Assembly: GCF_019393635.1 (NCBI RefSeq)
Contig: NC_057861.1
Coordinates: forward strand, 361,134,453 to 361,198,452
DNA: 64,000 nucleotides
Direction of reading: 5' to 3'
From: Dromiciops gliroides
Taxonomy: Eukaryota > Chordata > Mammalia > Microbiotheria > Microbiotheriidae
Position numbers and translations under genes: made by a program. Shown piece by piece: positions 24,825-37,600 of the stretch (the first letter of the stretch is position 1; the number at the start of each line of letters is the position of its first letter). The notes beneath the pieces were generated by a model, which worked only from the letters and a program-made list of their open reading frames with translations, searched no databases and was not told where the DNA came from.

Positions 24825-27800
24825 CTCTCTCTCTCTCTCGCTCTCTCGCTCTCTCGCTCTCTCGCTCTCGCTCTCGCTCTCGCTCTCACTCTCACTCGCT
24901 CTCGCTCTCAGAATAGTATAAATTCTGTACAGCTTATTCAGAATTAATGAATCTTTGCAACCTGATATCATAAGTGAGGCCATCTGTTTCCAAATCTGTT
25001 AGGTGCCGTAATAAATGTAATGATTACCATGTACAATGAAACTTGCCTTGCCAGGGTTCTGCTGCTTAAACAGTGCCATTTCTTGAAGAAACAAGCTGAA
25101 GTTCATCCATGATTCTGCAATACATTGGCTGAGTCTGGGCTTTTCATCAGCTTTGGAATTTACCACTTCCCAGCTAAAACACAGAAAAATAAAACATGTC
25201 ACAACCTTGGATAACTGATAATAACACTTAAAGGAATTTCATCTGGTATTTAGTATCAATCAAATAATCAAAGTGTGAATGTTCACAATGCACTTAACAT
25301 TGGTTGGTCAATCCTATATGAAAATTTTGAAAGCCTAAGGCTGAGTAGCCAAGTACTACATAGACTCTTTCCACCATTATTTGGTGTATACAATACTTGG
25401 AAAATTCACACTACTTTGACTATTACTATTTGAGTATTACCCTAAGAAAACATTAAAAGGATTATAAACCTTATAACTAAAATAATATGCTTCAAAGTTC
25501 AACAAAAGAAACTTCAAAGGCAGAGAGTCTTTTCAATGTCAGAAGCTCCTAGACTGTTCAACTTGACCACATTTTTGTTTCTTTTAAAAAATTCTCAATG
25601 ATTATCAAGTTAACAGATTTTTCCTATATCCAACTGACGCTCCTAGTGAGCAAAGAAAAACAAATGGGAAAAAAGAGGAATCATATTTTCAACTTTATTA
25701 ATGATATCAATTTATTAGCTAAAGAGTAGTTTGTTTAGAGAATAATAGTTCTTATTTTGGGGGTAATTTAGAGTATCATCACAATAGCCTTCCTAATGGA
25801 CTCTAACATCCAAGAGTTCTTTTTGGTTAGTAACTTGTTGCTGTCAACAAAAGTTCCTAGGCCGATTAAGTATGTGTTCATTTATTCTGCTTGATCTCTG
25901 GACTCTCCCTCATTGACTGTTAAGACTTCTGCTCCTTGATAATAATGTCTGATGTTATTCATGCTTATTTTAAATATGTCCAATAAGACTCTTACCAGAT
26001 TAATACATTGTTTTCCCTAGAAAAACAACCCATTTTTCCTAGTAGTTCTTTTCTGAACTAGTATTTTAACTCTTGCTATTATAGCACAGTGATTGAAACA
26101 GACATTGCTAAGTAAAAACTCTATATAAACAAGTCATTATCATTAAATGCTTGAGTCTAATACCTTGATTTCTCTAGTGTACTTTTGTGTGTAATCAGGT
26201 TTATTTATGTGACCTAGTTCTTTCAACTCTTCCCCCTTCTCCCACCTTCTTCCTATTTATTAAATAATCATTACATTCTAGACACTGAGGGAAATACAAA
26301 GGTAAAAAAGGCATGGGGTTCTGATCTCAAACAGTTTACAATCTCATAAGGTGAGAAGATGTATATAAATAAATGTCACACATAGACATACAAGAAGTAC
26401 AAAGTGCCATGAGATTAAGTATTGATATTGTCTGTAAGGGTATAAAATAATAATGAAATGTAGTCACATGGAAAAATTCCTAGACTGGGAAATGGAAGAA
26501 AAGGGTTCTGCTCTTGGTTTTGTTATAAACTGGCTATGAAATCCTGGATAAAATATCAAACTCTTTGGACCTCAATTTTCTCATGTATAAAATAAGAATG
26601 TTGAAGAAAAATTATGTTTGAGGTGCCACCTAACTCTAAAATTCTTTGGTTCTAAACAATGTCAGTCATCCCATTAGACCACACTATCTTCCTCCCCCCC
26701 CCCACCTGTTCTCTTTCCTAGTATCAGTTCAGTGTTCCACTTTTAGAGAGAGAACTTTCTAGGAAAAATGATTAGCTCATTCCTAGAATCCAAAGTCAGA
26801 AAGAAAATTTATGTTCATGCTTATTTGAAGTTTGGAGTGCTTTTACAGGTGTCATGTACATGATACATATAATTGCTTAGAATATTAAATTCTAGGCTTT
26901 CCTAGAAAGTCCTTTCATGAAAACATTTAATTAAGAGAAAGAAACCCGTGTGAATATTGGACTGACCCATAGGAAAGAGATCTTTTACATGGAGTATGGC
27001 TCCCTTCCCATAATCCTTGGAAGCAGGATGACATACAGCATAAGAGACTGAAGGGCTTGAAATATACATAAGACTTTTTTAAAAGTAAGGCTGCTGCAGC
27101 TTTTAAAAAAATAATATAGAATTCTTCCATTATTTTATTCAACAGTTTAAGGGAAGAGGTTAGGAATGCCTTTAATATTGATCAATATTTATTATTACTT
27201 TCCTACTTAGTTTTAAGGATATTATTTCCTAGACAGCTACTGCTTTCTTGCCTTCACTAGGTTTAAGATTAGGAGAGAATGCCTGAGTTCCTCAAGAATC
27301 CATAGGATATAGCTTATTCTTTCTCTGATGCTGAAAATATTAGGCAAAACACTGTGCAGGTACCCATTTCTGGAGTGTAAGTCACAGAGAATTCTGATGG
27401 AAATTATCTGGTCATGGAGCTCCCCCCCAAAACTAAACCTAAGAATCTATGAAATTTTGTCAGATATTTCAAAAGAAAGTCTCCATAAATAAGATTAGGA
27501 TAGCTTTACAAATGACCATACCCATGAGGCATAGTGAAGTAGGCACCACCTCCGTTGTTGAACTTGGGAGTGGGGGAAGATCACACTAGTATGAAAAGCT
27601 AATAGAGGAATAATAGCCTACATTTGTATAGTGAAATGACTTGCCTAAAAGTCAATACAAAAAGAATTACATAGCAGAACCAGGATTGGATTCACATCTG
27701 GATTCCAGTCCTAGCTTTGATACTTATTTATTAGAGAGACAGTGTGATATAATGGAAGAGTCATAGAACCTAGATTGATATTTCAGCTCTTCTGCTTACT

Positions 27801-30800
27801 CCCCCAGGGACCTTGGGCAATTAACCTTTTCCTTTCTAAAGGGCAATTAACCTTTTCCTTTCTAAAGGGCTTTATTTTCCTTCTCTATAAAATGTGGGAG
27901 TTTGGTTTGGATGACCTTTAAGGTTCATTCTAACTCTAAAACTACAACAATGAGATCCCACTCTGAGGTACTTATTATCTTCTGTAATGGTATATAGGAT
28001 CATGGAGATGAAAGAGACCTTCTTAAGTCATCTCACCCTAACCTCCTAAATGTTTTTCATATAGGTAAGAATTAGCAGAAATAGTACTGGTAGTAGGTCT
28101 GCTGACTCATATCCAGTCCACTTTGTACTGCATCCCACTGCCTCCCTTATAATAAGTCTTACAACCAGGACTTTCCAATATACCACGTTGTCTTCCATCA
28201 GAAATGAGAATCATTAGGAGACAATGTATTATTTTGGCAATGGAGAATTTTCTCTTTATTATTTCCTGTAAGTAGAATTTTATGCCTTAAATCTTTTTTC
28301 TAACCTCCTACCACTTTATAGTGTATTCAGTTCTCATAGTGTTTGATCCAGTCACACTGGCCTCCTGGCTGTTCCATAAACAAGACATTCCATCTCTCAG
28401 CTTCAAGCATGTCTGTCCTCCATGTCTGGCATGCTCTCCCTCCACCACTCAAACTACTGAACTCTGGCTTCCTTTAAATCCCAACCCCTCTTAATTCCAA
28501 TGCCTTTCCCCTGTTATTTCCTATTTATCCTATTGCTTCCTTTATAGATATCTGTTTGCATACTTATCTCTTCCATTATATATATATTCTATATGCCATT
28601 TTGAGCTAGGAATTCAACCTAGGAATTCATAAAGTCACACAGACATCCAATCGTGCTCAATAAATATGGACCAAATTGGTTGAATCTCATGTTGTAGTCA
28701 TTTATTTTTTCAATAAACATTTATTCCACTGACTTTAAGCTATTTTTGCCTACTAAGAAACTATTGTTTCAGGTCTTTAGATTCTTTGGCAGAATAATTA
28801 TTTGATCCAAAAGAGCAACATAGACCAAAGGAGAGAAAAGACAAACCCAGTGTATTCACCTGGATGCAAATCACATCTTTTTCTGAAGTGAAAAACTAAC
28901 ATGATTCTCTCTTCAGCTGTATATCAACTATTATTCTGTTACAGAGCTACTTAACTTCTTGTATTCCTGTGAATACTGAAGCTAAAAAAGAATACTTTAA
29001 AATATTGGGGTTTTTCTATACCAGCAAGAGACAGGAAATCTGTACCTAACTTTTGAGAATATACTAATAAAGACTAACACTAAACTATAGTATGTCTGTA
29101 AATATTTTCTTTCTGTTTGGATTTCTATTAGTAGGTTTTATAATAAGTATAGGCTATTTAGCACATAGTTGTGACATGCAGAAAGAATGCTAGCCTGAAC
29201 ATTGTATCAGGAGTCCTGCATTCTCTTCCTGCACCTAACTAGGTATGTGAATGTGGATGAAATCACTTCATCTCTCTGGGTGTCTCAGTTCCTCATGTGG
29301 AAAATGAGGCAGCTGAACTAAAACCCATTCCAGTTCTTTGAATTGTTCTTAGTATGATAAACCATTCATTAGCTTCTTTTTTTTCATTAGCTTCTAAACA
29401 AAAGAAATTAATTTTGAAGGTAACATTTTTTAAAAAAAAAAAGAACACCACCACAAACATGTCCAGATTTGGGGTGTGACAGATGGATTTTTTTTAAATG
29501 AACTCACTGGGAGCAGAAAGATTTTGTAATCATTTCTCTTTCTCATCCAGAGAATTCATTGACTCTTCAGGAACATTCTCTTTTTCTTTATGAAAACAAA
29601 AACAATTTTATATATTTGGAATTTTAAAAAATAATATTTCTAATTCGGGTTAAAATGTGAACAATATGTTCCTATCTATTTTGGCTTGGAAATTCTAACT
29701 ATGCTTTTAAAATGTAATTATAACAAAAATCACATTTTAAAATATTTACACTTTGGGTTAAAATGGGAAGATATATTTATCAATTTCACTTTAGAATTTT
29801 TAACCACCTTTTAAATTGGTTTCAGAAACAAAAATATATACTCAGTGCATTCTTTAGACTGCAACATTAATGTTCTCCATTAGGGGGTTCTACAATCCTG
29901 AGAAATGTGACACCCTCATGCTCTGAAAATAGGCTGAAATTTTTCTCTAATTGGACCCATCTAATGTACTTGTGAATATTGCAGTGTAGGGACACTGAGG
30001 AGAAGTGGAATCTATTTTCAATGCTAGACAAATAAACCTGATTATCTTAATAGGGAAAAGAATCTCCTTAGCCAATGCTCTTTAAACTTGTAGAAGAGTC
30101 TGTATAACAAAAATATTCCAGACTTTCTAGAAAAAAGAAAAAAAAATCCTCACATAAACTATACATCCCAAAAATGATTAATAATTTTACAAATCAATAA
30201 ACAAGGACCAGTCCTAAAAAACAAAACAAACTGGGGGAAACTGGTCAAACTGCATCAGTCAGCTTTACATTGTGTAAACATTCAGGTCACGTCTTTTCAT
30301 TTCGACACTTTAAAAAATATAATAAAATTTCTTTGTTCTATGAATTCCTGGACTTGAGAACAACAAAAATTCTTTTCCCAATCAAAATAAATTGTGTTGT
30401 GCTGGGATTGTTTTTTCTCAAAAGTTGAGTTTTATTCAAATCTTTAAATTTCACTTAAATCCTACAAGATTATACTCCAAATATATATACACATACACAT
30501 ACATACATACATACATACGTACATACATACGTACATATATATGTGTGTGTATGTGTGTGTGTGTGTGTGTGTGAGAATGATGCCTCTTGGCTAGTGGGGG
30601 GATATAGATATATAGATAGATACATAGATACATAGATATCATGGCCAAATACAATGGATGTGAGCTAGCCAACATCCCAGAGCACCCTTCTAGCTTTGCC
30701 TTTTCTTGTACAAAGTCTGCAGTCCTGGAGATACTGTGATGAAGTTTGGCAGCAAACCAACACACATACAAAATAGATCTACAAGCACTGTTTCTGGACA

Positions 30801-31619
30801 AGTCATAGATTCCCAGTTTCAGCTGAAGTTACACAGGGACAAGGATATCAGAGATTTAGGGCTGTGCTTTAAAAGTTTTCCTTCCTGAGACTTAGGTTGT
30901 TTGGGACCTCCAAAAAGGGAAGACAGTGGGAAATTTTGTGGGATTCAAGTGGCAGGAAAGCTGAAAATGTCATACTTGTAACAGCATGTCTGAATAACTT
31001 CAGTGGCTTCAGAAATTTGGCTGAGGAAAATAAGGTGTTGTTTTTTTTTAATAACAAAGTTTCATAAAGTACAATGTGTTAAATCTAACTATGATAATCA
31101 GGCTAGCAATTAAAACCCTCTACAATTAGGGTGTGACCTACATTCCCAGTCTTATTACATATTATTTATTAGGTGTCTAGAGTATAAGACTTCAACTCAC
31201 AAAGACCTGAGTTCAAATTCTGCCTCAGATACTTACTAGTTAATGTGATCATGAGCAAATCACTCACTCTCTCTGGGTCTCAATATCCTCATCTGTAAAA
31301 TACAAATAATGATAGTGCCTACCTTTCCAGGTTCTTATACGGAATGAGATAATGTATATAATAGCATTCTGAAAACCTTTAAGTGCTTATATAAATGATT
31401 GTAGCTATTATTTCACATCTTCCATTTTCTAGTCACTGTTCTCTAAACTTTTCATCTTCAGTCTCCATTCATTTATAATCCCATTTCAATTATACCTAGT
31501 TATCTTCCTTCAGACCTAATAGCCCACTTCAATTAAAACATTTATTAAACTATATATATATATACATATATATAAAATATATGTGTATGAGTATGTGTGT
31601 ATATGTGTGTGTATATATG

Positions 31620-31672
<53 letters not shown>

Positions 31673-34600
31673 GAATCTGTCCCTGCCCCTCAAGGAGCCT
31701 AGAGAGAAAATCTAAGCTATTTTCTTCTTTTTTCAGTTGTCCTTATGTTCCTCACTGTCAAGGAGAGGTGCTTTCAAAACATTTTTATAGCACATTTCTC
31801 TGATAAGTGTCTCATTTCTCAAATATGTAGAGAACTGAGTCAAATCCATACAAATATAAGTCATTCCCTAATTGATAAATGGCCAAAGGATAGGAACAGG
31901 CAGTTTTCAGATGAAGAAATCAAAACAATCTATTGCATATTTTTAAAATGCTCTAAATCATTATTGATTACAGAAATGTAAATTCAAACAACTCTGAAGT
32001 ACTATCTCATACCTATCAGATTAGTCAATATATCAGAAAAGGAAAAAAAAATCTGGAGGCGATTTGGAAAAATTTTGACATTGATGCACTATTGGTGGAG
32101 TAGTGAACTGATACAACCATTTTGGAGAACAATTTAGAACTTTGCCCAAAGAGCTATTAAGTTTTGCATATCCTTTGACCCATCAATATTATTACTAGGT
32201 CTATAAGTCTAGAGATCAAAGAAAAATAAAAGGACTTATATGTACAAAAATATTTATAGGGGCTATTTTTGTGGTGGCAAAAACTGGAAATTGAGGGGAT
32301 ACCCATTAATTTAGGGATAGCTGAACAAGTGCTATATGAAAGTGATGGAATATTATTATGTAATAAGAAATGATGAGCAAGATGCTTTCAGAAAAATCTG
32401 GGAAGACATAAGAATTCATGCAAAATGAAGTGAGAAGAGAAGTATATTGTACACAGTAACAGCAAAATTGTATGATAAGCAACTGTGAATGACAGCTATT
32501 CTCAGCAATACAGTGATCTAAGACAATTCCTAAGGATTTATGCTAAAAAATGCTATCCACCTCCAGAGAAAGAACTGATAGACTCTGAATACAGATTAAA
32601 GCATACTTTTTTCCTTTATTTTTCTTGTGTGTAGGGTTTTTTTTTGGGGGGGGGAGTGAGAGGGGTCTGTGTTTTCTTTTACAACATGTATAATCTATAT
32701 AAAAACTGCTTCCCTTGTCAATGAGAAGACAAGGTAGGAAGGGAATTTGGAGCTCCAATATTTTAAAAAAATGTTAAAAATTATTTTTATGTGTGATTGA
32801 GAAAAAATAATAGAAAAATTACAATTAAAAAAAACACCTCACCCCAGACACATATTGGCTATGTGACCATAGGAGGGTTACTTTACTTTTTTAGTATTAT
32901 AAATGTAAGTTATTGCTTCTGAGTCTTCTAAGTTTTTCTTTCTTTTTTTTTTTGCAGGGCAATGAGGGTTAAGTGACTTGCCCAGGGTCACACAGCTAGT
33001 AAGTGTCAAGTGTCTGAGGCCGGATTTTTGAACTCAGGTACTCCTGAATCCAGGGCCGGTGCTTTACCACTGTGCCATCTAGCTGCACCCCCTAAGTTTT
33101 TCTTTAAAAAAAAAAAAGGTATGATAACTATCAACAAAAAGCACAGAAATGTAGGGAATAATTTCACCCAAATCCCTATAAGTTAACAAACCAAAACCAA
33201 AAGAATTAACACACAACAATTTAGCAAATAAAATCCCTTTTTTTGCTAAATCCCCTTTACAGAACTGCCCAAAACTCTCACATCTATAATCTTGTTTTTC
33301 TTTTCTTTAAACTTCCCGTAGTTTGCAATTAGGCTGTTCTGATCCTGCTAACTTTTCTCTACCTCATCTCACATAGATCATTCCACAATTCCTTATGTTT
33401 TATATTTACCAATTTCCCATTTAGATAATGATTTGAAGGTAATTACAAAAGATAAAATAGATTACATTGTTTAAATTAAACTGAAAAAGTTTTGTATAGA
33501 CAAAATAAATACACCTAAGATAAGAAGGGAAGCAGTTGAATTGGAAAAATATCAAATTCCTCTGATCAGGATTTTGTATCTGTTATATAATCAATTAACA
33601 CACATATATGTATGTATTTGTGTGTGTTTATATGTGTGTATATATGTGTGCACATGTACACTACACATATGTGTATATATACATATGCATACATACACAC
33701 ACTCCAAAAGCTATTCCCCAAAAGCTAAGTGGTTAAAAGATATGAATAAAGTACTAACCCCAAGAAGAATATCAAAAAGGCAATTGTCAATGTTGGCAGA
33801 GTTGTGAAATATGGCACTCTTCGTAGAGTTGTGCCTCAGTATAACCATTTTGGAAAGTAATTTCTAATTATGAAAATAAAGTGACTAAAATTATTAAGTA
33901 TTAAGTCCTTGGGAATCAATCTATTAGATAATTGTGTAGTCTTGATATAAGTACAAAAGGGAGAAGAAAGTATGTTGGAAAATCAATGTGAGCTGAAGCC
34001 ATCTAGGGAAGCTTCATAGAAAAAGTGGCATTTTAACTGTTTTAGAGGCTAGGTCAGAGGGCATTTCAAGCAGGAAAATAAGCATACACAAAGTTAGGGA
34101 AATTAGAATAAGCAACATATGCAGCAGAGAGATTGGCCTGGGTGAAGCAAAGGTTTTTCATGTCAAAGAATAGCAGGCAAAAAGAGACAGTTAAACATAT
34201 AGCTAGAAGTTTCAAAGAAATAGCATTAAAGTTTTACCGCCTTTTACCTATGAAATCTATTTTGAGCATTATATACTGCATGGAAACCAGAAAGTCAAAA
34301 ATTTTATTTTCTATTTCTGGTGCTGGCTTTTATTATATTGGCCTGGACAAATTCAGTTATTTGTAAAGCAAGAAAACCAATGTAATGTAATTAAAGTTGT
34401 TGCTCTAACTTCAAAAGCCTTATTTAATAACACCTGCATAATTCTAAATTCTATTTTCATTTAAAATGAAAGGTACCATCTAGGATGAGAGTAGCACAAT
34501 TATGTTCAATAGCAGTTAGGATATTTGCAATCCTCTTAGAGAAAGGCATCCTAAACCAGAAACCTGCACTTTGCAAAGAATCTCTTTGGACAAAACTCAG

Positions 34601-37600
34601 ATCTTAAAGCTTTATTTCTGGATCCAAATGCAAAAGACTACAAATACAGTACTGTAATTTGGAATCTAACAGGGAAACAAATCTGAGCAATATTAAACAA
34701 AATGAACATAAAATTGAGAATGAAATAATGCCTTACTTTAAATGAGCTCTGGAAGAATTTTCTGGTTCTTTTGGTTAAGATTTTCCAGGACTGTAGTACT
34801 TTACTGAATAAGGCTACAGTTCAAACATATCTATGACTTTCTGGCCCATTTTTTAAAACTCAGAACTTTCCCTCTGGTACACATTCTTAATCAATGTGCA
34901 TTTAGATTAAAATTAAGGTTTAAAAAAAGAGACTTGGGAAATAAGAACTGTATCATATCAACATTTCCTTTTTAGATCTACAGGTTTAAAATTAAACACT
35001 GAAATTTTAATTCAACATTTATTAAGTGTCTAAAATAGTCCTAGGGAATATTTAAAATATTTTAAAATTATATTTCATTCACAACTTATATGATACTCTT
35101 CTTTAGACCTTAGTTTTACTCATTTATAAAATTAAGGTATTGAACTAGATGACCTACAATCTCTTCTCGCTCTAACTCTTATAGTGCTATGAACATATTT
35201 TTAAAGAGAAGGTTAACACATAAACTATCACCTAGCAACTGTGACAAGCAGATGCTCCAACTCATCACATTCATATATATGTTTTGGCCTGGAGATCCAG
35301 TAGACTTTTCATTCTCTGGAAATGACTAATGATCTCATGTACTCTGTTGATAGTAGACATCTGTTAAGGCAAAGTCCTGTCAAATTTTTCTTAGAAAGGT
35401 CAGTCAATCTCAAGTTACTGACTTCAGAATTTCTTAGTTCAATGTGTTGAAACTTTTTTTAACCAACTGGCACTAATATTGCCTGTGGCAAGCACATACC
35501 AAACTTGTATATGTACATATGTACGTAAATAAATGTGCCTGGTGGTTATATGTGCAACTGGGAGACAGAGATACATGTCTATATACAGATACACAAATCA
35601 TGGTCATGACAGAGCAGAATGAGATGTGTCGACCAAAGGATTACACAAACAAACACCAGATTAAGAAATTACACAGCACTCAACTCTAAGCCTTCACTTT
35701 CTCAGACAACACATGCCAAGTGTGAAACATCTTCTGCGGGGCCTAATGAGGGAACAGAAGACGCCACTTAGTCTGCTCTTGTTTTGGGGTTTGACAAGTT
35801 GAAGGCCATATTCTTTTAAGTAGTAAATCAACCTCTCACTGCTGAAATTGAATTTCTATTTCCAAGGGCCTCTTTTTATACTATTTCATACTAATCAGGG
35901 ATGAGTAATATATTTATGGACTTTTCTCACTTCCTTGGGTGGATCAACTCTAGCCCTTCCCATGGTGCGTAAAGTTAACCAAGCATATGACCTAAGCAGA
36001 CAACCTAGGAGACTGAAACTAAACTTAATATTATCCGTTTTTATTTGATTCCAGTGGCAATTTTTTAAGCTTTTGTTAACAGAGGCCAATTGGAAGTCAT
36101 TTTAATGTCTGATTTCATTGAAGTTTTAATAACTGGATTGTAATAAGCCTGAGGCATGAACAATTTAAATTCCACCATCAGAATGGGACAAGCTCCTACT
36201 GGAGGCATTTGGATGATTAAATGCCTGTTTCCATTTGCAAATGCCAAAGTTTGTCTTCCATCATTGTTTCTGTGGGGGAAAAGGATTCTATTTTTCCCCC
36301 TGAAGAATAATATCAGATAGTCAGGAAATCAGACCCTTCTACTACCACTAAAGCATGGGTTTTTAAGCATTTTTGTGTGTTACAGACTCATTTGGAAGTC
36401 TGGTAAACCTAGGGGACCCCTCCTCAGAATAATGTTTTAAAATGTAAACAATAAAATACATATGATTACAAAAGAAAACAAAGGCTTGTGAAAATAAAGA
36501 TGTAATCTTTTCTCTATGCAAACTCATTTGCTCCAAGATTCCTGAGGAGAAGTTAAATAAGAAAAATACTTCTGTGAAATGAGTTTGCTTCTGTGGGCAT
36601 ATGCCCTTAGCATCATCCTGCCTGAGATATGGATCCTCCCTAAGGGTACAGCATGAGCAGATTTCTATTAAAATAGACACAAAATGTATTTTTCTTACAT
36701 ATTTAGTAATATGAAATGTATATTCCGCTGACTACATACAATGTAGGTCTATAGGCATTAAAACAATTCATGCACCTATATAATTGCTTTCCCTCCTTTC
36801 CTAGCTGTTTTTTAAGTCCCACCCTTCCATGAGGGCCCAGGTAAAATAGCATTTTCCCCATGAAGTTTTCCATGATCTCCTGTTTCTGAAAACAATCCTT
36901 TTTGTGCCCTTTCACAACATTTAAAGTGTACTTCATGTGTGTGTGTCATTTTCCCTTGTAGAGTGTAAGCTCTGTAAGGATAAGAACTTCACCTATTCAT
37001 CTTTTTACTATCCTGGACACCTACCAAAGTGCTTTGCAGTAGTAGGCACTCAATAATCTTGCTATGTAAATTTGTTAATGTATAAAAATGCAAATTATCA
37101 TGTAGATGCTATTTTTCTCCACAGACTCCTATATGGTCATGAATAAGGATATAAGAAAGAAAAAACAAAACAAAATATTTTGTGACCAGTTCACTTAAAA
37201 GAAAAGAAGCATGATCTCTATAAATGATTCCCAGTTTGATTTGATACCATCATGCCAATCAAAATTGTGTGACAGAAGATAGACTCATTTTTGTTTAACT
37301 AAAAAAGTTTAACGTTTTGCATTGGGATGATTTAGCCCATTGGGATAGCCAGGGATGGTCCTAAATGTAGTTTTTTAAAAAGGTGAAGAATTAATGGTTT
37401 ATAAGCTTTATTGAGTAATAAAAATGATAGTCTAGGCAGTAGGGTTCTAGAAGAAAATAATGAATTTTGGAAATGAGAGCTCAAGGTTGGAATTTCAACT
37501 ATATCATTTACTAGCTGTATGATTTTTAGCAAATCACCTTAACCTCTTCATACCTTGTTTTTTCCTGCATGTAAAATGGGGATAATAATGACTACGCTAC

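Larger units (their letters stand above)
25174..28000 (-). other. RETREG1 38-kb intron, 3' part, mostly unassigned
   Basis: Mostly unassigned AT-rich sequence with two old repeats: an unclassified repeat at 26255-26460 and a MIR-like SINE at about 26470-26660. No exon of the long isoform was recognised. Confidence 0.5.

Noticed and set aside
24626..24983. Arg/Glu/Ser dipeptide-repeat ORFs
   Set aside because: Products of translating the CT microsatellite in several frames.
30484..30572. Regular repeats that might suggest a CRISPR-like array
   Set aside because: Simple ATAC and GT microsatellites without unique spacers in a mammalian genome.
30451..30801. 116-codon minus ORF with His/Thr and Tyr repeats
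   Set aside because: Covers ATAC/GT microsatellites; no protein similarity outside them.
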